Shown piece by piece: positions 8,052 through 17,781 of a DNA stretch of 64,000 nt. The notes beneath the pieces are model-generated. The model was not told where the DNA came from. It saw only the letters and a program-made list of their open reading frames with translations, and searched no databases. Within the stretch, counting starts at the first letter, position 1; every line of letters begins with the position of its first letter. The stretch lies in NCBI GenBank assembly GCA_028707085.1, contig JAQTUW010000010.1, positions 1 to 64,000 of the forward strand, given 5' to 3'. The position numbers and the translations under genes are program-made. This stretch comes from Methylococcales bacterium. GTDB lineage: Bacteria; Pseudomonadota; Gammaproteobacteria; Methylococcales; Methylomonadaceae.

Positions 8052-10091
8052 CTACGGTTCGATGCCATTGTGTCTCAGTAGCGCATCGATACGCGGTTCC
8101 CGGCCTCTGAAGTTTTTAAACAGGGTCATGGCGTCCCGGCTGCCGCCCTGCTCCAGGATATTGTGCAAAAAGGCCAGCCCGGTCGCGCGGTCAAAGACAC
8201 CGTTTTCTTCAAATAGCGAATAGGCGTCGCTGGAAAGAACTTCAGCCCATTTATAGCTGTAATACCCCGCCGCGTATCCCCCGGCAAAAATGTGCGAAAA
8301 GCTGTGTGCAAAACGATTGAAGGCTGGAACCTTTACCACGGCCACCTGCTCGCGTATATGCTGCAGGGTCTGATAAATCTTGCCGCCCTTTTGCGGGCTG
8401 TAGTTCTGATGTATCTTGAAGTCGAACAGGCTGAACTCCAGTTGCCTGACCATTTGCATGCCGGCCTGAAAGTTTTTGGCCGCCAGCATTTTATCGAACA
8501 GGCTGGCGGGCAATGGCTCGCCCGTTCGGTGATGGCCGGATATTAGCGCCAGAGCCTCCTTTTCCCAACACCAGTTTTCCATAAACTGGCTCGGCAGTTC
8601 CACGGCGTCCCATTCCACGCCATTTATGCCGGATACGCCCGGATAGTCGACTTGGGTGAGCAGATGATGCAAGCCATGTCCAAACTCGTGGAACAGGGTC
8701 TGTACTTCATCGTGGGTCAGTAAAGCCGGATCGTTGCCGGTTGGCGGGGTAAAGTTACAGACTAGATAGGCGGCGGGGGTCTGGATGTGGTCGGCGATTT
8801 TTCGGCGGCCGACACAATCGTCCATCCATGCGCCGCCCCGTTTTTTGGCGCGGGCATAGAGATCCAGATAAAACCGGCCGCGCAACTGGCCATCCTGATC
8901 GAAAATCTGATAAAAACTCACTGCCGGATGCCAGGTGTCAAAGTCGGTGATTGCCGTTATCTGTAAACCGTACAGCTTTTCAACGATCTCGAACAGTCCA
9001 GGCAGAACTCTGGACACCGGGAAATAGGCTTTGACTTCTTCCTGCGACAGTTGATAGAAATGCTGGCGCATTTTTTCCGAATAATAGCCGATATCCCAGG
9101 CGCTGAGGTCGTGGATGCCGTATTCGGCTCTGGCGAACTCGGCGAGTTCGGACAGGTCGCGGCGGGCCTGCCGCCAGGATTTGGCGGCCAGATCTTCCAG
9201 AAAACCGACGACTTCGCTGGTGCTGTCCGCCATTTTGGTCGCCAGAGAGTATTCGGCGTAATTATTAAAGCCTAGTAATTGCGCCTTTTCGTGACGTAGC
9301 GCCAGGATCTGTTCCATGATGCTGCTATTGTCCCATTTTCCGGCGTTAGGGCCCTGATCCGAAGCTCGGGTGCAAAACGCTTCATAATGCTCGCGGCGCA
9401 ATTCACGCTGGTCGGCATAAGTCATGATGGCCAGATAGGAGGGAAATTGCAGATTGATGATCCAGCCGTCTTCGCCTTCCATTTCCGCGGTTTGTCTGGC
9501 TTGCGCCAGCGCAGATTCGGGCAGGCCGGACAGTTGTTCAGGGTCGGTTATTTTTTTGCGCCAGGCATTGGTGGCGTCCAGCAGGTTTTCCTCGAACTGG
9601 CTGCCGAGCTTTGACAGCTGCTGGCTGATTTCCTTGTAGCGGGCCTGCTGCTCAGCCGGCAGATCCACGCCGGACAGATGAAAATCACGCAAGGCGTTAT
9701 CGATGATTTTTTGTTGCGCAGTTTCCAGTCCGGTAAATTCCGGGCCGGTTTTTATGGATTGATAGGCGGTGTACAACGCCCGGTTCTGGCCGACTTCAGT
9801 GGCGTACTCGCTCAGTTTGCTTAGGCAGGCGTTATAGGCGTCGCGCAAGGCTTCACTGTTGACTACCGCGTTCATGTGGCTGACGGGCGACCAGGCTTTG
9901 TTCAGCCGGTCTTCGGCGGCGTCGAGCGGCGCAATCAGATTTTGCCAGGTATAAGGCCCGCCGCTTTGCAGATGCCTGTCGATGGTTTGCCGGGCCTCAT
10001 GCAATAACTGATCGATGGCCGGTTCGACATGCTGGGCATGGATTCTGGAAAATTGCGGCAGTTCGGTGTTTTCGAGTAATGGATTGGACAT
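8052..10091 (-). CDS. prlC: Oligopeptidase A (M3 metallopeptidase)
   Basis: A 679-residue M3-family zinc peptidase that degrades short peptides, including cleaved signal peptides, in the cytoplasm. The zinc site HEFGH is at residues 468-472, with the third ligand Glu498 in DAVELPSQ about 26 residues later. The C-terminal region (HSFSHIFAGGYAAGYYSY) holds the conserved His and Tyr residues of the family. The length equals that of E. coli PrlC (680). There is no signal peptide. The start ATG at 10091 gives MSNPLLE, the usual N-terminus of gammaproteobacterial PrlC. It lies upstream of the zinc-ribbon gene and downstream of aroE on the same strand. Confidence 0.96.
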   Translation of the reverse strand: MSNPLLENTELPQFSRIHAQHVEPAIDQLLHEARQTIDRHLQSGGPYTWQNLIAPLDAAEDRLNKAWSPVSHMNAVVNSEALRDAYNACLSKLSEYATEVGQNRALYTAYQSIKTGPEFTGLETAQQKIIDNALRDFHLSGVDLPAEQQARYKEISQQLSKLGSQFEENLLDATNAWRKKITDPEQLSGLPESALAQARQTAEMEGEDGWIINLQFPSYLAIMTYADQRELRREHYEAFCTRASDQGPNAGKWDNSSIMEQILALRHEKAQLLGFNNYAEYSLATKMADSTSEVVGFLEDLAAKSWRQARRDLSELAEFARAEYGIHDLSAWDIGYYSEKMRQHFYQLSQEEVKAYFPVSRVLPGLFEIVEKLYGLQITAITDFDTWHPAVSFYQIFDQDGQLRGRFYLDLYARAKKRGGAWMDDCVGRRKIADHIQTPAAYLVCNFTPPTGNDPALLTHDEVQTLFHEFGHGLHHLLTQVDYPGVSGINGVEWDAVELPSQFMENWCWEKEALALISGHHRTGEPLPASLFDKMLAAKNFQAGMQMVRQLEFSLFDFKIHQNYSPQKGGKIYQTLQHIREQVAVVKVPAFNRFAHSFSHIFAGGYAAGYYSYKWAEVLSSDAYSLFEENGVFDRATGLAFLHNILEQGGSRDAMTLFKNFRGREPRIDALLRHNGIEP

Positions 10092-10158
10092 AAGGCTTGG
10101 GGGGTGGCGTAATGAATTCAGATTATGAGCATACCAGCGGTCTCGGCGTGGGCATAGT

Positions 10159-10992
10159 TTATTGGCGGGCGCGATTCAATTCTCCGATCAGTCCGGCTGT
10201 TTGCGGACGCACGCCCCGCCATAATAAAAACGCCTCCGCCGCCTGCTCCACCAGCATCCCCAGGCCATCCAGGCTTTTGGCGGCCAGATGCTTGCGGCCC
10301 CATTCCACAAAAGCCGTGGGCTGGCTGGCGTAAGCCAGATCGTAGCAACAGCCCTGGGCGGCCAGCAGCTTGTCGGGCAGCGGCGGTAATTGACCGCTGA
10401 GACTGGCCGAAGTGGCGTTGATGATCAGATCGAATTGCCGGCCCGCCAGTGCCGGGTAGGCAATGCTCGCCACTTCGCCGGTTTTTGCAAAATCAGCGGC
10501 TATGGCCGCCGCCTTGTCGAGGCTGCGGTTGGCGATCACGATTTGTTGCGGCCGGCTGTCAAGCAGGGGGCCCAGAATGCCTCGTGCGGCCCCGCCAGCG
10601 CCCAGAATCAGTATCCGGCTGCCGGGTAGCCTGATTTGCTGATTGTCGGTCAAATCCGTCACCAGGCCGATACCGTCGGTATTGTCGCCCAGTATGCCGC
10701 CGTCAGCCTGGATGGCCAGCGTATTGACCGCCCCGGCGAGACGGGCGCGCGGCGTCAGTCGCTCGGCGTATCGCCAGGCTAGTTCCTTGAGCGGAACCGT
10801 GCAATTGAGACCTTTGCCGCCGGCCGCAAAAAAACTTTCGGCGTTATCGCGGAAATTTTCCGGCGGTACGTCCCGGGCGCTGTAAATCAGGTTCTGCCGG
10901 GTCTGCTCCGCAAATCGGCCATGGATGTAAGGCGATTTGCTGTGGCCGACGGGGTGGCCGAATACGGCGTAGGTATCGGGAGAGTTCGTCAT
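10159..10992 (-). CDS. aroE: Shikimate dehydrogenase
   Basis: A 277-residue NADP-dependent enzyme that reduces 3-dehydroshikimate to shikimate in aromatic amino acid synthesis. The substrate domain opens with VFGHPVGHSKSP; the catalytic Lys is about residue 69 (TVPLKE) and Asp about residue 106 (NTDGIGL). The Rossmann loop GAGGAARG lies near residues 127-134. The gene begins 6 bases after hemB ends, so the two are very likely cotranscribed (hemB-aroE). Length and motifs are ordinary for AroE rather than YdiB. Confidence 0.96.
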   Translation of the reverse strand: MTNSPDTYAVFGHPVGHSKSPYIHGRFAEQTRQNLIYSARDVPPENFRDNAESFFAAGGKGLNCTVPLKELAWRYAERLTPRARLAGAVNTLAIQADGGILGDNTDGIGLVTDLTDNQQIRLPGSRILILGAGGAARGILGPLLDSRPQQIVIANRSLDKAAAIAADFAKTGEVASIAYPALAGRQFDLIINATSASLSGQLPPLPDKLLAAQGCCYDLAYASQPTAFVEWGRKHLAAKSLDGLGMLVEQAAEAFLLWRGVRPQTAGLIGELNRARQ

Positions 10993-10998
10993 CTGCTT

Positions 10999-12051
<1,053 letters not shown>

Positions 12052-12240
12052 TCATGGCATACTAATCGTAGCTGTCTGCCGGCTATTCTACCCCCAAATC
12101 ATCCCTGTTGCCTGATGCGCAGAATTTAAAGCCGCCTGACGGCAGGTTAGGCTTTACGTTTTCATGCCTCCCGATCTTTGCTAGAATCCACGACGGAGTA
12201 GTCATCATCATTATTATAAAAATAACCTCATCACAGCCAT

Positions 12241-12672
12241 ATGAATCAAAAGAAAATTCTGCTATTTGTCGTTTGTCTTGTCGGTCTGCTTGCCCTGCAA
12301 ATCAAATATATTCTGCCACTGATGTACGATGTGGCCGGTTCCGATCTGTTTCTTGTCGAAAGCAAGGACAATGCCAGTCCTCTGCCGGTAAACAATGAAA
12401 TGACCACTTTTGCCTTTGCCCACTGCAATACGCTAATCAAGAAGGAACTGGGTGAAGATAAAGCTGTTTCATTTGCGGCTCAGCCGACCAATATCTGGAC
12501 TCTCGGCAATTACGAATATATCGTCAATGCCGATGTAGAAATTACCCCCAAGGAAGCCCCATCCGCCCTGCATCACTATGTATGCCGTATCCAGTACTCA
12601 AAAGGCGATGATGTTTCGGAAGCAGGCAATATCGAGGAATGGGATCTGCAAGGTGTTAGCGGCCTGGATTAA
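12241..12672 (+). CDS. Hypothetical membrane-anchored protein
   Basis: A 143-residue protein with an N-terminal hydrophobic segment (ILLFVVCLVGLLALQI, residues 6-21) that acts as signal anchor or uncleaved signal, followed by a soluble domain of about 110 residues. The soluble part has two cysteines (FAHCNT and YVCRIQ) that could form a disulfide, which fits a periplasmic location. The domain is not recognised. It lies alone between hemB, which is divergent, and the elongation factor gene, with about 240 bases of spacing before the latter. It is placed as a real gene because of its clean anchor-plus-domain layout, not by homology. Confidence 0.6.
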   Translation: MNQKKILLFVVCLVGLLALQIKYILPLMYDVAGSDLFLVESKDNASPLPVNNEMTTFAFAHCNTLIKKELGEDKAVSFAAQPTNIWTLGNYEYIVNADVEITPKEAPSALHHYVCRIQYSKGDDVSEAGNIEEWDLQGVSGLD

Positions 12673-12914
12673 ATCGGCATAAAGTCCGGATTTCAGCGGT
12701 TCCAAGGTTTTGCGCCGCCGTTCGTCAACGGCCTTTCCGATCCCCGGGTATCTGCTTTGGGTAAAAACGCACCGAACCTGGAGCGTAATGGAATTGACAT
12801 TCTGTTTTTTTTGAATTTCGGGTAGAATGGGCGGATTTTCATCGACCGCGTCTTTGAAAAAGCCGTGGCATGGTGCCATGGTTACTAAAGTTTTCATTCA
12901 TTAAGAGTACAACC

Positions 12915-14999
12915 ATGGCTGATCTATCGCTATACAGAAACATCGGTATCTTCGCACACGTCGATGCCGGTAAAACAACCACTACCGAACGGATTCTGAA
13001 ACTGACCGGAAAGATCCATAAAATCGGTGAAGTTCATGACGGTGCAGCGACTACAGATTTCATGGAACAGGAGCAGGAGCGCGGCATTACCATTCAGTCC
13101 GCCGCCACCTCTTGCGAGTGGAACGGTCACCGTCTGAATATCATCGATACTCCGGGTCACGTTGACTTTACCATTGAAGTGTATCGTTCCCTGAAAGTTC
13201 TGGATGGCGGCATCGGTGTGTTTTGCGGTTCCGGCGGCGTTGAACCGCAATCGGAAACCAACTGGCGTTACGCCAACGACTCGGAAGTCTCCCGCGTCAT
13301 TTACATCAACAAGCTCGATCGTCTGGGTGCCGATTTTTATCGTGTCGTCAAACAGGTTGAAGAAGTGCTGGGCGCCCGCCCGCTGGTGATGACGCTGCCA
13401 ATCGGCACCGAAGAAAACTTCGTCGGCGTGGTTGATCTGCTGACCCGTAAAGCCTGGGTATGGGATGAATCGGGGGATCCGTTGAAATACACCATTCAGG
13501 AGCCGCCGGCAGAAATGGCGAACTTGATTGAAGAATGGCGTGAAAAACTCATCGAAACTGCGGTTGAGCAGGACGACGACGCCATGGAAAAATATCTGGA
13601 AGGCGTGGAGCCGGATTTCGAAACCGTGCAAAGATGTATCCGCAAAGGCACTATCGATCTGGCGTTTTTCCCGACTTACGGCGGCTCATCCTTCAAAAAC
13701 AAAGGCGTGCAATTGGTGCTGAACGCCGTTGTTGACTATCTGCCCAATCCGACCGAAGTCAAACCGCAGCCGGAAGTGGATCTGGAAGGTAACCCGACTG
13801 GCACTTTTGCGATCGTCGATGCAGACAAGCCATTGCGCGCCCTGGCGTTCAAAATTATGGATGACCGTTTCGGCGCTCTGACTTTCCTGCGGATTTATTC
13901 CGGCAAACTGGAAAAAGGCACCACTGTGCTGAATACTTTTACCGGTAAAACCGAACGTATTGGCCGTATCGTTGAAATGCACGCCAACTCCCGCGAAGAG
14001 CGCGATTCCGCTCAGGCCGGCGATATCGTTGCGGTTATCGGCATGAAAAACGTGCAGACCGGTCATACCCTGTGCGACCCGGACAAGCCGGCGACCCTGG
14101 AGCCCATGGTGTTCCCGGATCCCGTCATTTCGATTGCGATTTCGCCCAAAGATAAGGGTAGCAACGAAAAAATGGGTATCGCGCTGGGCAAGATGATTCA
14201 GGAAGACCCCTCTTTCCGGGTGGAAACCGATCAGGAAAGCGGCGAAGTCATCATTAAAGGCATGGGCGAGCTGCATCTGGATATCAAGGTCGATATTTTG
14301 AAGCGTACCCATGGCGTGGAAGTGAATGTCGGCAAACCGCAGGTTGCCTATCGCGAAACCATTACCCAGCGTATCGAAGACAGTTACACGCACAAAAAAC
14401 AATCAGGCGGTTCCGGCCAATACGCAAAAATCGATTACATTATCGAGCCAGGCGAGCCAGGCAGCGGTTTTGTATTCGAATCTAGCGTTACCGGCGGCAA
14501 CGTACCCAGAGAATACTGGCCTGCGGTCGAAAAAGGCTTTAAAGCCAGCGTCGACAAAGGTGTTCTGGCTGGTTTCCCCTGTCTGGATTTCAAGGTCAAT
14601 CTGACAGACGGCTCGTTCCATGCGGTTGACTCTTCGTCCATCGCTTTCGAGATTGCGGCGCGTGCAGCCTATCGGCAGTCGATTCCAAAAGCCAGTCCAC
14701 AGTTGCTGGAACCCATCATGAAAGTGGATGTGTATACGCCTGACAGTCATGTCGGTGATGTGATCGGCGACCTCAACCGCCGCCGCGGCATGATCAAATC
14801 TCAGGATCCGGGCATTACCGGCGTGCGCATCAAAGCCGACGTACCGTTGAGCGACATGTTTGGTTACATCGGCGACTTGCGCACCATGACCTCGGGGCGC
14901 GGACAGTTTTCCATGGAGTTTTCGCACTATACGCCTTGCCCGCGCAATGTTGCGGAAGAGGTTATCAAGGAAGTTAAAGAACGTAACAAGGATAAATAA
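12915..14999 (+). CDS. Elongation factor G, second-type (FusA2-like)
   Basis: A 694-residue translational GTPase with the full EF-G layout: G1 [11 protein letters not shown] near residues 15-25, switch [12 protein letters not shown]4 NKLDRLGA, then domains II-V. It is not in an rpsL-rpsG-tuf cluster. The segment [18 protein letters not shown] replaces the CAVGGVQPQSETVWRQ of housekeeping EF-G, and this variant matches the second EF-G copies of Pseudomonas and Vibrio as I recall them. The start ATG at 12915 ([11 protein letters not shown]) is the family start; an upstream in-frame ATG at 12870 adds 15 unconserved residues. A strong terminator follows. Whether it works in elongation or mainly in ribosome recycling cannot be told from sequence. 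Confidence 0.92.
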   Translation: MADLSLYRNIGIFAHVDAGKTTTTERILKLTGKIHKIGEVHDGAATTDFMEQEQERGITIQSAATSCEWNGHRLNIIDTPGHVDFTIEVYRSLKVLDGGIGVFCGSGGVEPQSETNWRYANDSEVSRVIYINKLDRLGADFYRVVKQVEEVLGARPLVMTLPIGTEENFVGVVDLLTRKAWVWDESGDPLKYTIQEPPAEMANLIEEWREKLIETAVEQDDDAMEKYLEGVEPDFETVQRCIRKGTIDLAFFPTYGGSSFKNKGVQLVLNAVVDYLPNPTEVKPQPEVDLEGNPTGTFAIVDADKPLRALAFKIMDDRFGALTFLRIYSGKLEKGTTVLNTFTGKTERIGRIVEMHANSREERDSAQAGDIVAVIGMKNVQTGHTLCDPDKPATLEPMVFPDPVISIAISPKDKGSNEKMGIALGKMIQEDPSFRVETDQESGEVIIKGMGELHLDIKVDILKRTHGVEVNVGKPQVAYRETITQRIEDSYTHKKQSGGSGQYAKIDYIIEPGEPGSGFVFESSVTGGNVPREYWPAVEKGFKASVDKGVLAGFPCLDFKVNLTDGSFHAVDSSSIAFEIAARAAYRQSIPKASPQLLEPIMKVDVYTPDSHVGDVIGDLNRRRGMIKSQDPGITGVRIKADVPLSDMFGYIGDLRTMTSGRGQFSMEFSHYTPCPRNVAEEVIKEVKERNKDK

Positions 15000-15063
15000 C
15001 GGCTGTTGACGGCTGAAGGCTTAGCCAGTCTTCAGTCTGCTGAGTCAAGTTAATGTAATGCTA

Positions 15064-15092
15064 CCCGCCGCCGCGCTGGCGGCGGGTTCTTC
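15064..15092 (+). terminator. Intrinsic terminator after EF-G gene
   Basis: A perfect 9-bp GC stem (CCCGCCGCC/GGCGGCGGG) with a 5-base loop, followed by TTCTT. It sits 65 bases after the elongation factor stop codon and separates that gene from the ferredoxin gene. Confidence 0.85.
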
Positions 15093-15154
15093 AACCTCAA
15101 AGTTTTCCGACCTATACGGAAACTTGTTCATTGATCTAACCCTGGAAGAACATT

Positions 15155-15478
15155 ATGGCTTTTGTAATCACCGAAAATTGCATCAAATGCAAATTCACCG
15201 ACTGTGTTGACGTTTGCCCCGTTGACTGCTTTCATGAAGGGCCGAATTTTTTGGTTATTGATCCGGAAGAGTGCATCGATTGCACGCTGTGCGAACCGGA
15301 ATGCCCTGCCAACGCGATTTTCGCCGAAGATGAAGTGCCGGAAGGGCAGGAGCATTTTATCGCCCTGAATGCGGAATTGGCTAAAACCTGGCCGATTATT
15401 ACAGAAGTAAAGGACGCTTCGCCGGATGCGGAAGAATGGAATGGCAAGCCGGATAAATTTGCCTTGCTGGAAAGATAA
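15155..15478 (+). CDS. fdxA: 7Fe ferredoxin (3Fe-4S / 4Fe-4S)
   Basis: A 107-residue FdxA-type low-potential electron carrier. The cysteine pattern is that of seven-iron ferredoxins: C9, C17 and C50 suit the 3Fe-4S cluster, and C21, C40, C43 and C46 the 4Fe-4S cluster. Residue 12 is an extra Cys ([10 protein letters not shown]), also usual for FdxA. The C-terminal 50 residues ([14 protein letters not shown] onwards) form the typical FdxA tail. It has its own space behind a terminator, so it is probably monocistronic. The redox partner is not known. Confidence 0.95.
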   Translation: MAFVITENCIKCKFTDCVDVCPVDCFHEGPNFLVIDPEECIDCTLCEPECPANAIFAEDEVPEGQEHFIALNAELAKTWPIITEVKDASPDAEEWNGKPDKFALLER

Positions 15479-15492
15479 TAACCTGTTTTATC

Positions 15493-15574
15493 GCACATTA
15501 AATTTCCGGTGTTTCGGCCGCCTTTCCCGCCGTTATGGGGGTGTAGGGGTTCAGGAAGCCGGAATTTGATGTGC
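15493..15574. repeat. Long interrupted inverted repeat behind fdxA
   Basis: Two arms, GCACATTAAATTTCCGG (15493-15509) and CCGGAATTTGATGTGC (15559-15574), pair nearly perfectly across a 49-base loop. No T run follows, so this is not a classical terminator; it may stabilise the fdxA transcript end or be a remnant of a small repeat element. The remaining gap to the next gene (15575-15953) holds no convincing gene. Confidence 0.5.
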
Positions 15575-15953
15575 AATGCTCTCTAATTTCCATCCCCCGC
15601 CTACCCGTCTCTCCCGGAAATTTGCACAGTCATGACAAAATGACCGGCGCTGAAGGCTGTCGGATTGACGACAATGCGTTAAATTGCGGCAGGCATCGCT
15701 ACAAAAACCAAAGGTCTTCTTTCAAAATAAGCTTCCGGCCAGCCGCCGTCCTTTTAAGCGATTTCTGTGTAATGCATTGTCAATCAAAACTTTAGCGATT
15801 TTCAGCATGCCGCTTTCGGAGTGGCGTAGCGAACTGGCATCATAATTGATGCGAGTATCATAACCGGCCATTCAGCTTCTCCCCGGTTGATCATCGGGCT
15901 CGCGTCTATTCATGACCCGGGCATAGGCAATGCATACAGAAAACGGCAGGATA

Positions 15954-16742
15954 ATGACAACTTATGCGATCGGCAGTGTAAAAGGCAATTACCGTCTGCT
16001 CTTAAAGCTTTTGGATACCATCCGTTTCGATCCTGAGTGTGATCGGCTGTGGTTTACCGGCAATCTGGTCAATGAGGGGCCGGAGTCACTGGCGGTACTG
16101 AGATTCGTCAAGAGTCTGGGCAAAGCGGCTGTGACCGTGCTGGGTACTCAGGAATTGCATTTATTGGGCAGGATGACGGCTTTTGCCGAACGGCAGGAAA
16201 ATGACAATCTGGATGAGATCCTCGATGCGCCGGACAGGGACGAGTTGATGAAATGGTTGCGGAACCGGCCGCTGATCCACCATGACGCCAAACTGAATTT
16301 TACCCTGGTGCATGCCGGCATTCATGCCGAGTGGACATTCAGCAAGGCTTTGACCCTTGCCTATGAGGTGGAGTCAGTGCTTTCCGGCAGTAATTTTGCC
16401 GCTTTCTTCGAAAGTCGGGGCCAGGAACAGACCGCCTGGCACGCAAAGCTGCGCGGCTGGAAGCGGCTGAACTTTATCTGCAACGCCTACACTTTGCTGG
16501 CTTATTACAATGAGCGGGGCCGGCTGGATTTCAGAACGCGCGGCCCGGTAGCGGCGCATCAGGATGGCTTGACGCCCTGGTATCGGCACACCGAACGGAT
16601 GACGGCCGCCTTGAATATTGTTTTTGCCGATGAAGCCAATTTTGCCGACGCCCCGGCGCCGGGCATTTATCCTGTATCCGCGCAGTCAGGGCTGGAGGCT
16701 TTAAAATTGTCCGCAGAGCCTGAAATAATCCGGCTTGATTAA
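15954..16742 (+). CDS. ApaH-like protein lacking catalytic metal ligands (pseudoenzyme)
   Basis: A 262-residue protein that aligns end to end with ApaH, the symmetrical diadenosine tetraphosphate hydrolase. Shared features include LWFTGNLVNEGPESLAVLRFVKSLG, written here only as LWFTG..L...GP.SL.VLR.VKSLG, and LVHAGI. The metallophosphatase ligands are replaced: GDVHG is GSVKG (S8, K10), GDL is GNL (N37), and GNHD is GTQE (residues 64-67). The late FGHW motif is also missing. Catalysis by the usual two-metal mechanism is therefore unlikely, yet the frame is intact, so a nucleotide-binding or regulatory role is possible. The start ATG at 15954 (MTTYAIG) matches E. coli ApaH; an ATG at 15930 adds 8 residues. 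Confidence 0.8.
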   Translation: MTTYAIGSVKGNYRLLLKLLDTIRFDPECDRLWFTGNLVNEGPESLAVLRFVKSLGKAAVTVLGTQELHLLGRMTAFAERQENDNLDEILDAPDRDELMKWLRNRPLIHHDAKLNFTLVHAGIHAEWTFSKALTLAYEVESVLSGSNFAAFFESRGQEQTAWHAKLRGWKRLNFICNAYTLLAYYNERGRLDFRTRGPVAAHQDGLTPWYRHTERMTAALNIVFADEANFADAPAPGIYPVSAQSGLEALKLSAEPEIIRLD

Positions 16743-16901
16743 CATCAAAGTTCATCAGTGGTATCGGCTAATGGAAAGGGAAGTCTGTACCGACTTCAAT
16801 CACTTAAAAGCCAAAAGCCATCTTTAAAAAGGGGGCAGGGTAATTTGTTTTTTATGATACCCCCGGATTTAAACCGCTACCCCAAAAAACCATTGGACAA
16901 T

Positions 16902-16938
16902 AAAAAACCCGCCAAGCCGTCCAGCTTGCGGGTTTTTG
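16902..16938. terminator. Bidirectional terminator between apaH-like gene and tRNA-Cys
   Basis: A hairpin with A-rich left and T-rich right flanks (AAAAACCCGC...GCGGGTTTTT) and inner pairing AAGC/GCTT with one bulged C. It would end transcription from the apaH-like gene on the plus strand and from the tRNA genes on the minus strand. Confidence 0.75.
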
Positions 16939-16968
16939 GATTTCTTTGAACAGTATTAAACCATTTAA

Positions 16969-17042
16969 TGGAGGCTGCGACCGGAATCGAACCGGTATAT
17001 ACGGCTTTGCAGGCCGCTGCATAACCATTTTGCTACGCAGCC
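16969..17042 (-). tRNA. tRNA-Cys (GCA)
   Basis: A 74-base cloverleaf on the minus strand. The acceptor stem GGCTGCG pairs with CGCAGCC, followed by discriminator T and an encoded CCA. The anticodon loop reads CTGCAAA with anticodon GCA, and the T arm contains GGTTCGATTCC. The D arm is the short form usual for tRNA-Cys. It lies 51 bases behind tRNA-Gly, from which it is separated by a terminator-like hairpin. Confidence 0.96.
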
Positions 17043-17055
17043 AAATCAGGCAAAC

Positions 17056-17088
17056 AAAAAAGCCGCGTCTATTAACGCGGCTTTTTTT
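17056..17088. terminator. Perfect hairpin with T tracts between two tRNA genes
   Basis: A 13-bp perfect stem, AAAAAAGCCGCGT with ACGCGGCTTTTTT, and a 6-base loop. In the minus direction it lies after tRNA-Gly and before tRNA-Cys and has the form of an intrinsic terminator. Only 13 bases remain between it and tRNA-Cys. Confidence 0.8.
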
Positions 17089-17093
17089 AATTT

Positions 17094-17168
17094 TGGAGCG
17101 GGAAACGAGATTCGAACTCGCGACCCCAACCTTGGCAAGGTTGTGCTCTACCACTGAGCTATTCCCGC
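17094..17168 (-). tRNA. tRNA-Gly (GCC)
   Basis: A 75-base cloverleaf on the minus strand. The acceptor stem GCGGGAA pairs with TTCCCGC, the D arm reads AGCTCAGTGGTAGAGC, the anticodon loop reads TTGCCAA with anticodon GCC, the T arm contains AGTTCGAATCT, and CCA is encoded. It is the first gene after the promoter at 17187-17214. Confidence 0.97.
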
Positions 17169-17186
17169 GTTGCTATTTATCCGGCT

Positions 17187-17214
17187 ATTATAGCTTTAAA
17201 AATTAACCTGTCAA
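17187..17214 (-). promoter_or_regulatory. Consensus sigma-70 promoter for the tRNA unit
   Basis: On the minus strand a perfect TTGACA (17214-17209) and a perfect TATAAT (17192-17187) are separated by 16 bases. The expected start near 17180 is about 12 bases before tRNA-Gly. The whole promoter lies in the 50-base gap behind the stop codon of the upstream hypothetical gene. Confidence 0.85.
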
Positions 17215-17217
17215 CAG

Positions 17218-17781
17218 TTATTGCAAATTAATTGCCAGCGCCCAGCCGCGTTTGCCTTCGCATTCGCCACTCAGCATTTCCACCTCGACAAATACGTCTT
17301 TTTTACCGTAAGCGTCCTGCGACTGGACGACTTTTACCGGCGTGCCGTCAGGAATATGCTTGCATCCGCCTTCGCGGTCATTTTCCTCGGTATCGTCGTA
17401 AGCCGCCATGGAGCCGGGTACGGCGACCAGACGGATGGTGGCGTTCTGGTCGTAGGCGTTGGCGCCTTTCAGGACATAGTTTTGTCCGATTACGACCGGC
17501 TTGGCCTGATGAACAGGCATTTTGGCGTTCGAGCCGCCGCCGGCGAACAACAGAACTATCAGCAGAACGACACCGCCTATTACGCCAAAAAATACCTTGG
17601 GATTGGAATCTTTCAATGCCAGGAAGTTTGCAAGCATGCCGCCGATTGCGTTTTGAGCGGCTTCGGCAGGCTGGCTTGCGGCCGGCTGCGCATCCGGTTT
17701 TGACGCGCCGGATTCATTCTGGGTTGGTTCTTCGTTTTGATTATGCGTGTCTTTTTCGTTATTGTTCTCGTCGATGCTCAT
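17218..17781 (-). CDS. Hypothetical single-pass membrane protein with acidic N-terminus
   Basis: A 187-residue protein. The first 55 residues are low in complexity and rich in Asn, Glu, Gln and Ala (probably disordered and cytoplasmic). One membrane segment follows (VFFGVIGGVVLLIVLLFAG, about residues 63-81), and then an outside domain of about 100 residues with two cysteines (GGCKHIPDG and SGECEGKRGWA). The run from GTPVKVVQ through VFVEVEML to GKRGWALAINLQ resembles a bacterial SH3-like fold, a weak match by eye. The start is supported by GAGAGGA upstream of the ATG at 17781. It lies immediately upstream of the tRNA promoter. Function unknown. Confidence 0.7.
   Translation of the reverse strand: MSIDENNNEKDTHNQNEEPTQNESGASKPDAQPAASQPAEAAQNAIGGMLANFLALKDSNPKVFFGVIGGVVLLIVLLFAGGGSNAKMPVHQAKPVVIGQNYVLKGANAYDQNATIRLVAVPGSMAAYDDTEENDREGGCKHIPDGTPVKVVQSQDAYGKKDVFVEVEMLSGECEGKRGWALAINLQ

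Noticed and set aside
12794-12828. Promoter TTGACA...TAGAAT upstream of the EF-G gene
   Set aside because: The two hexamers are 23 bases apart, too far for a normal sigma-70 promoter.
15571-15795. 74-codon plus-strand frame behind fdxA
   Set aside because: It begins inside the right arm of an inverted repeat, lacks a ribosome site, and has no known features.
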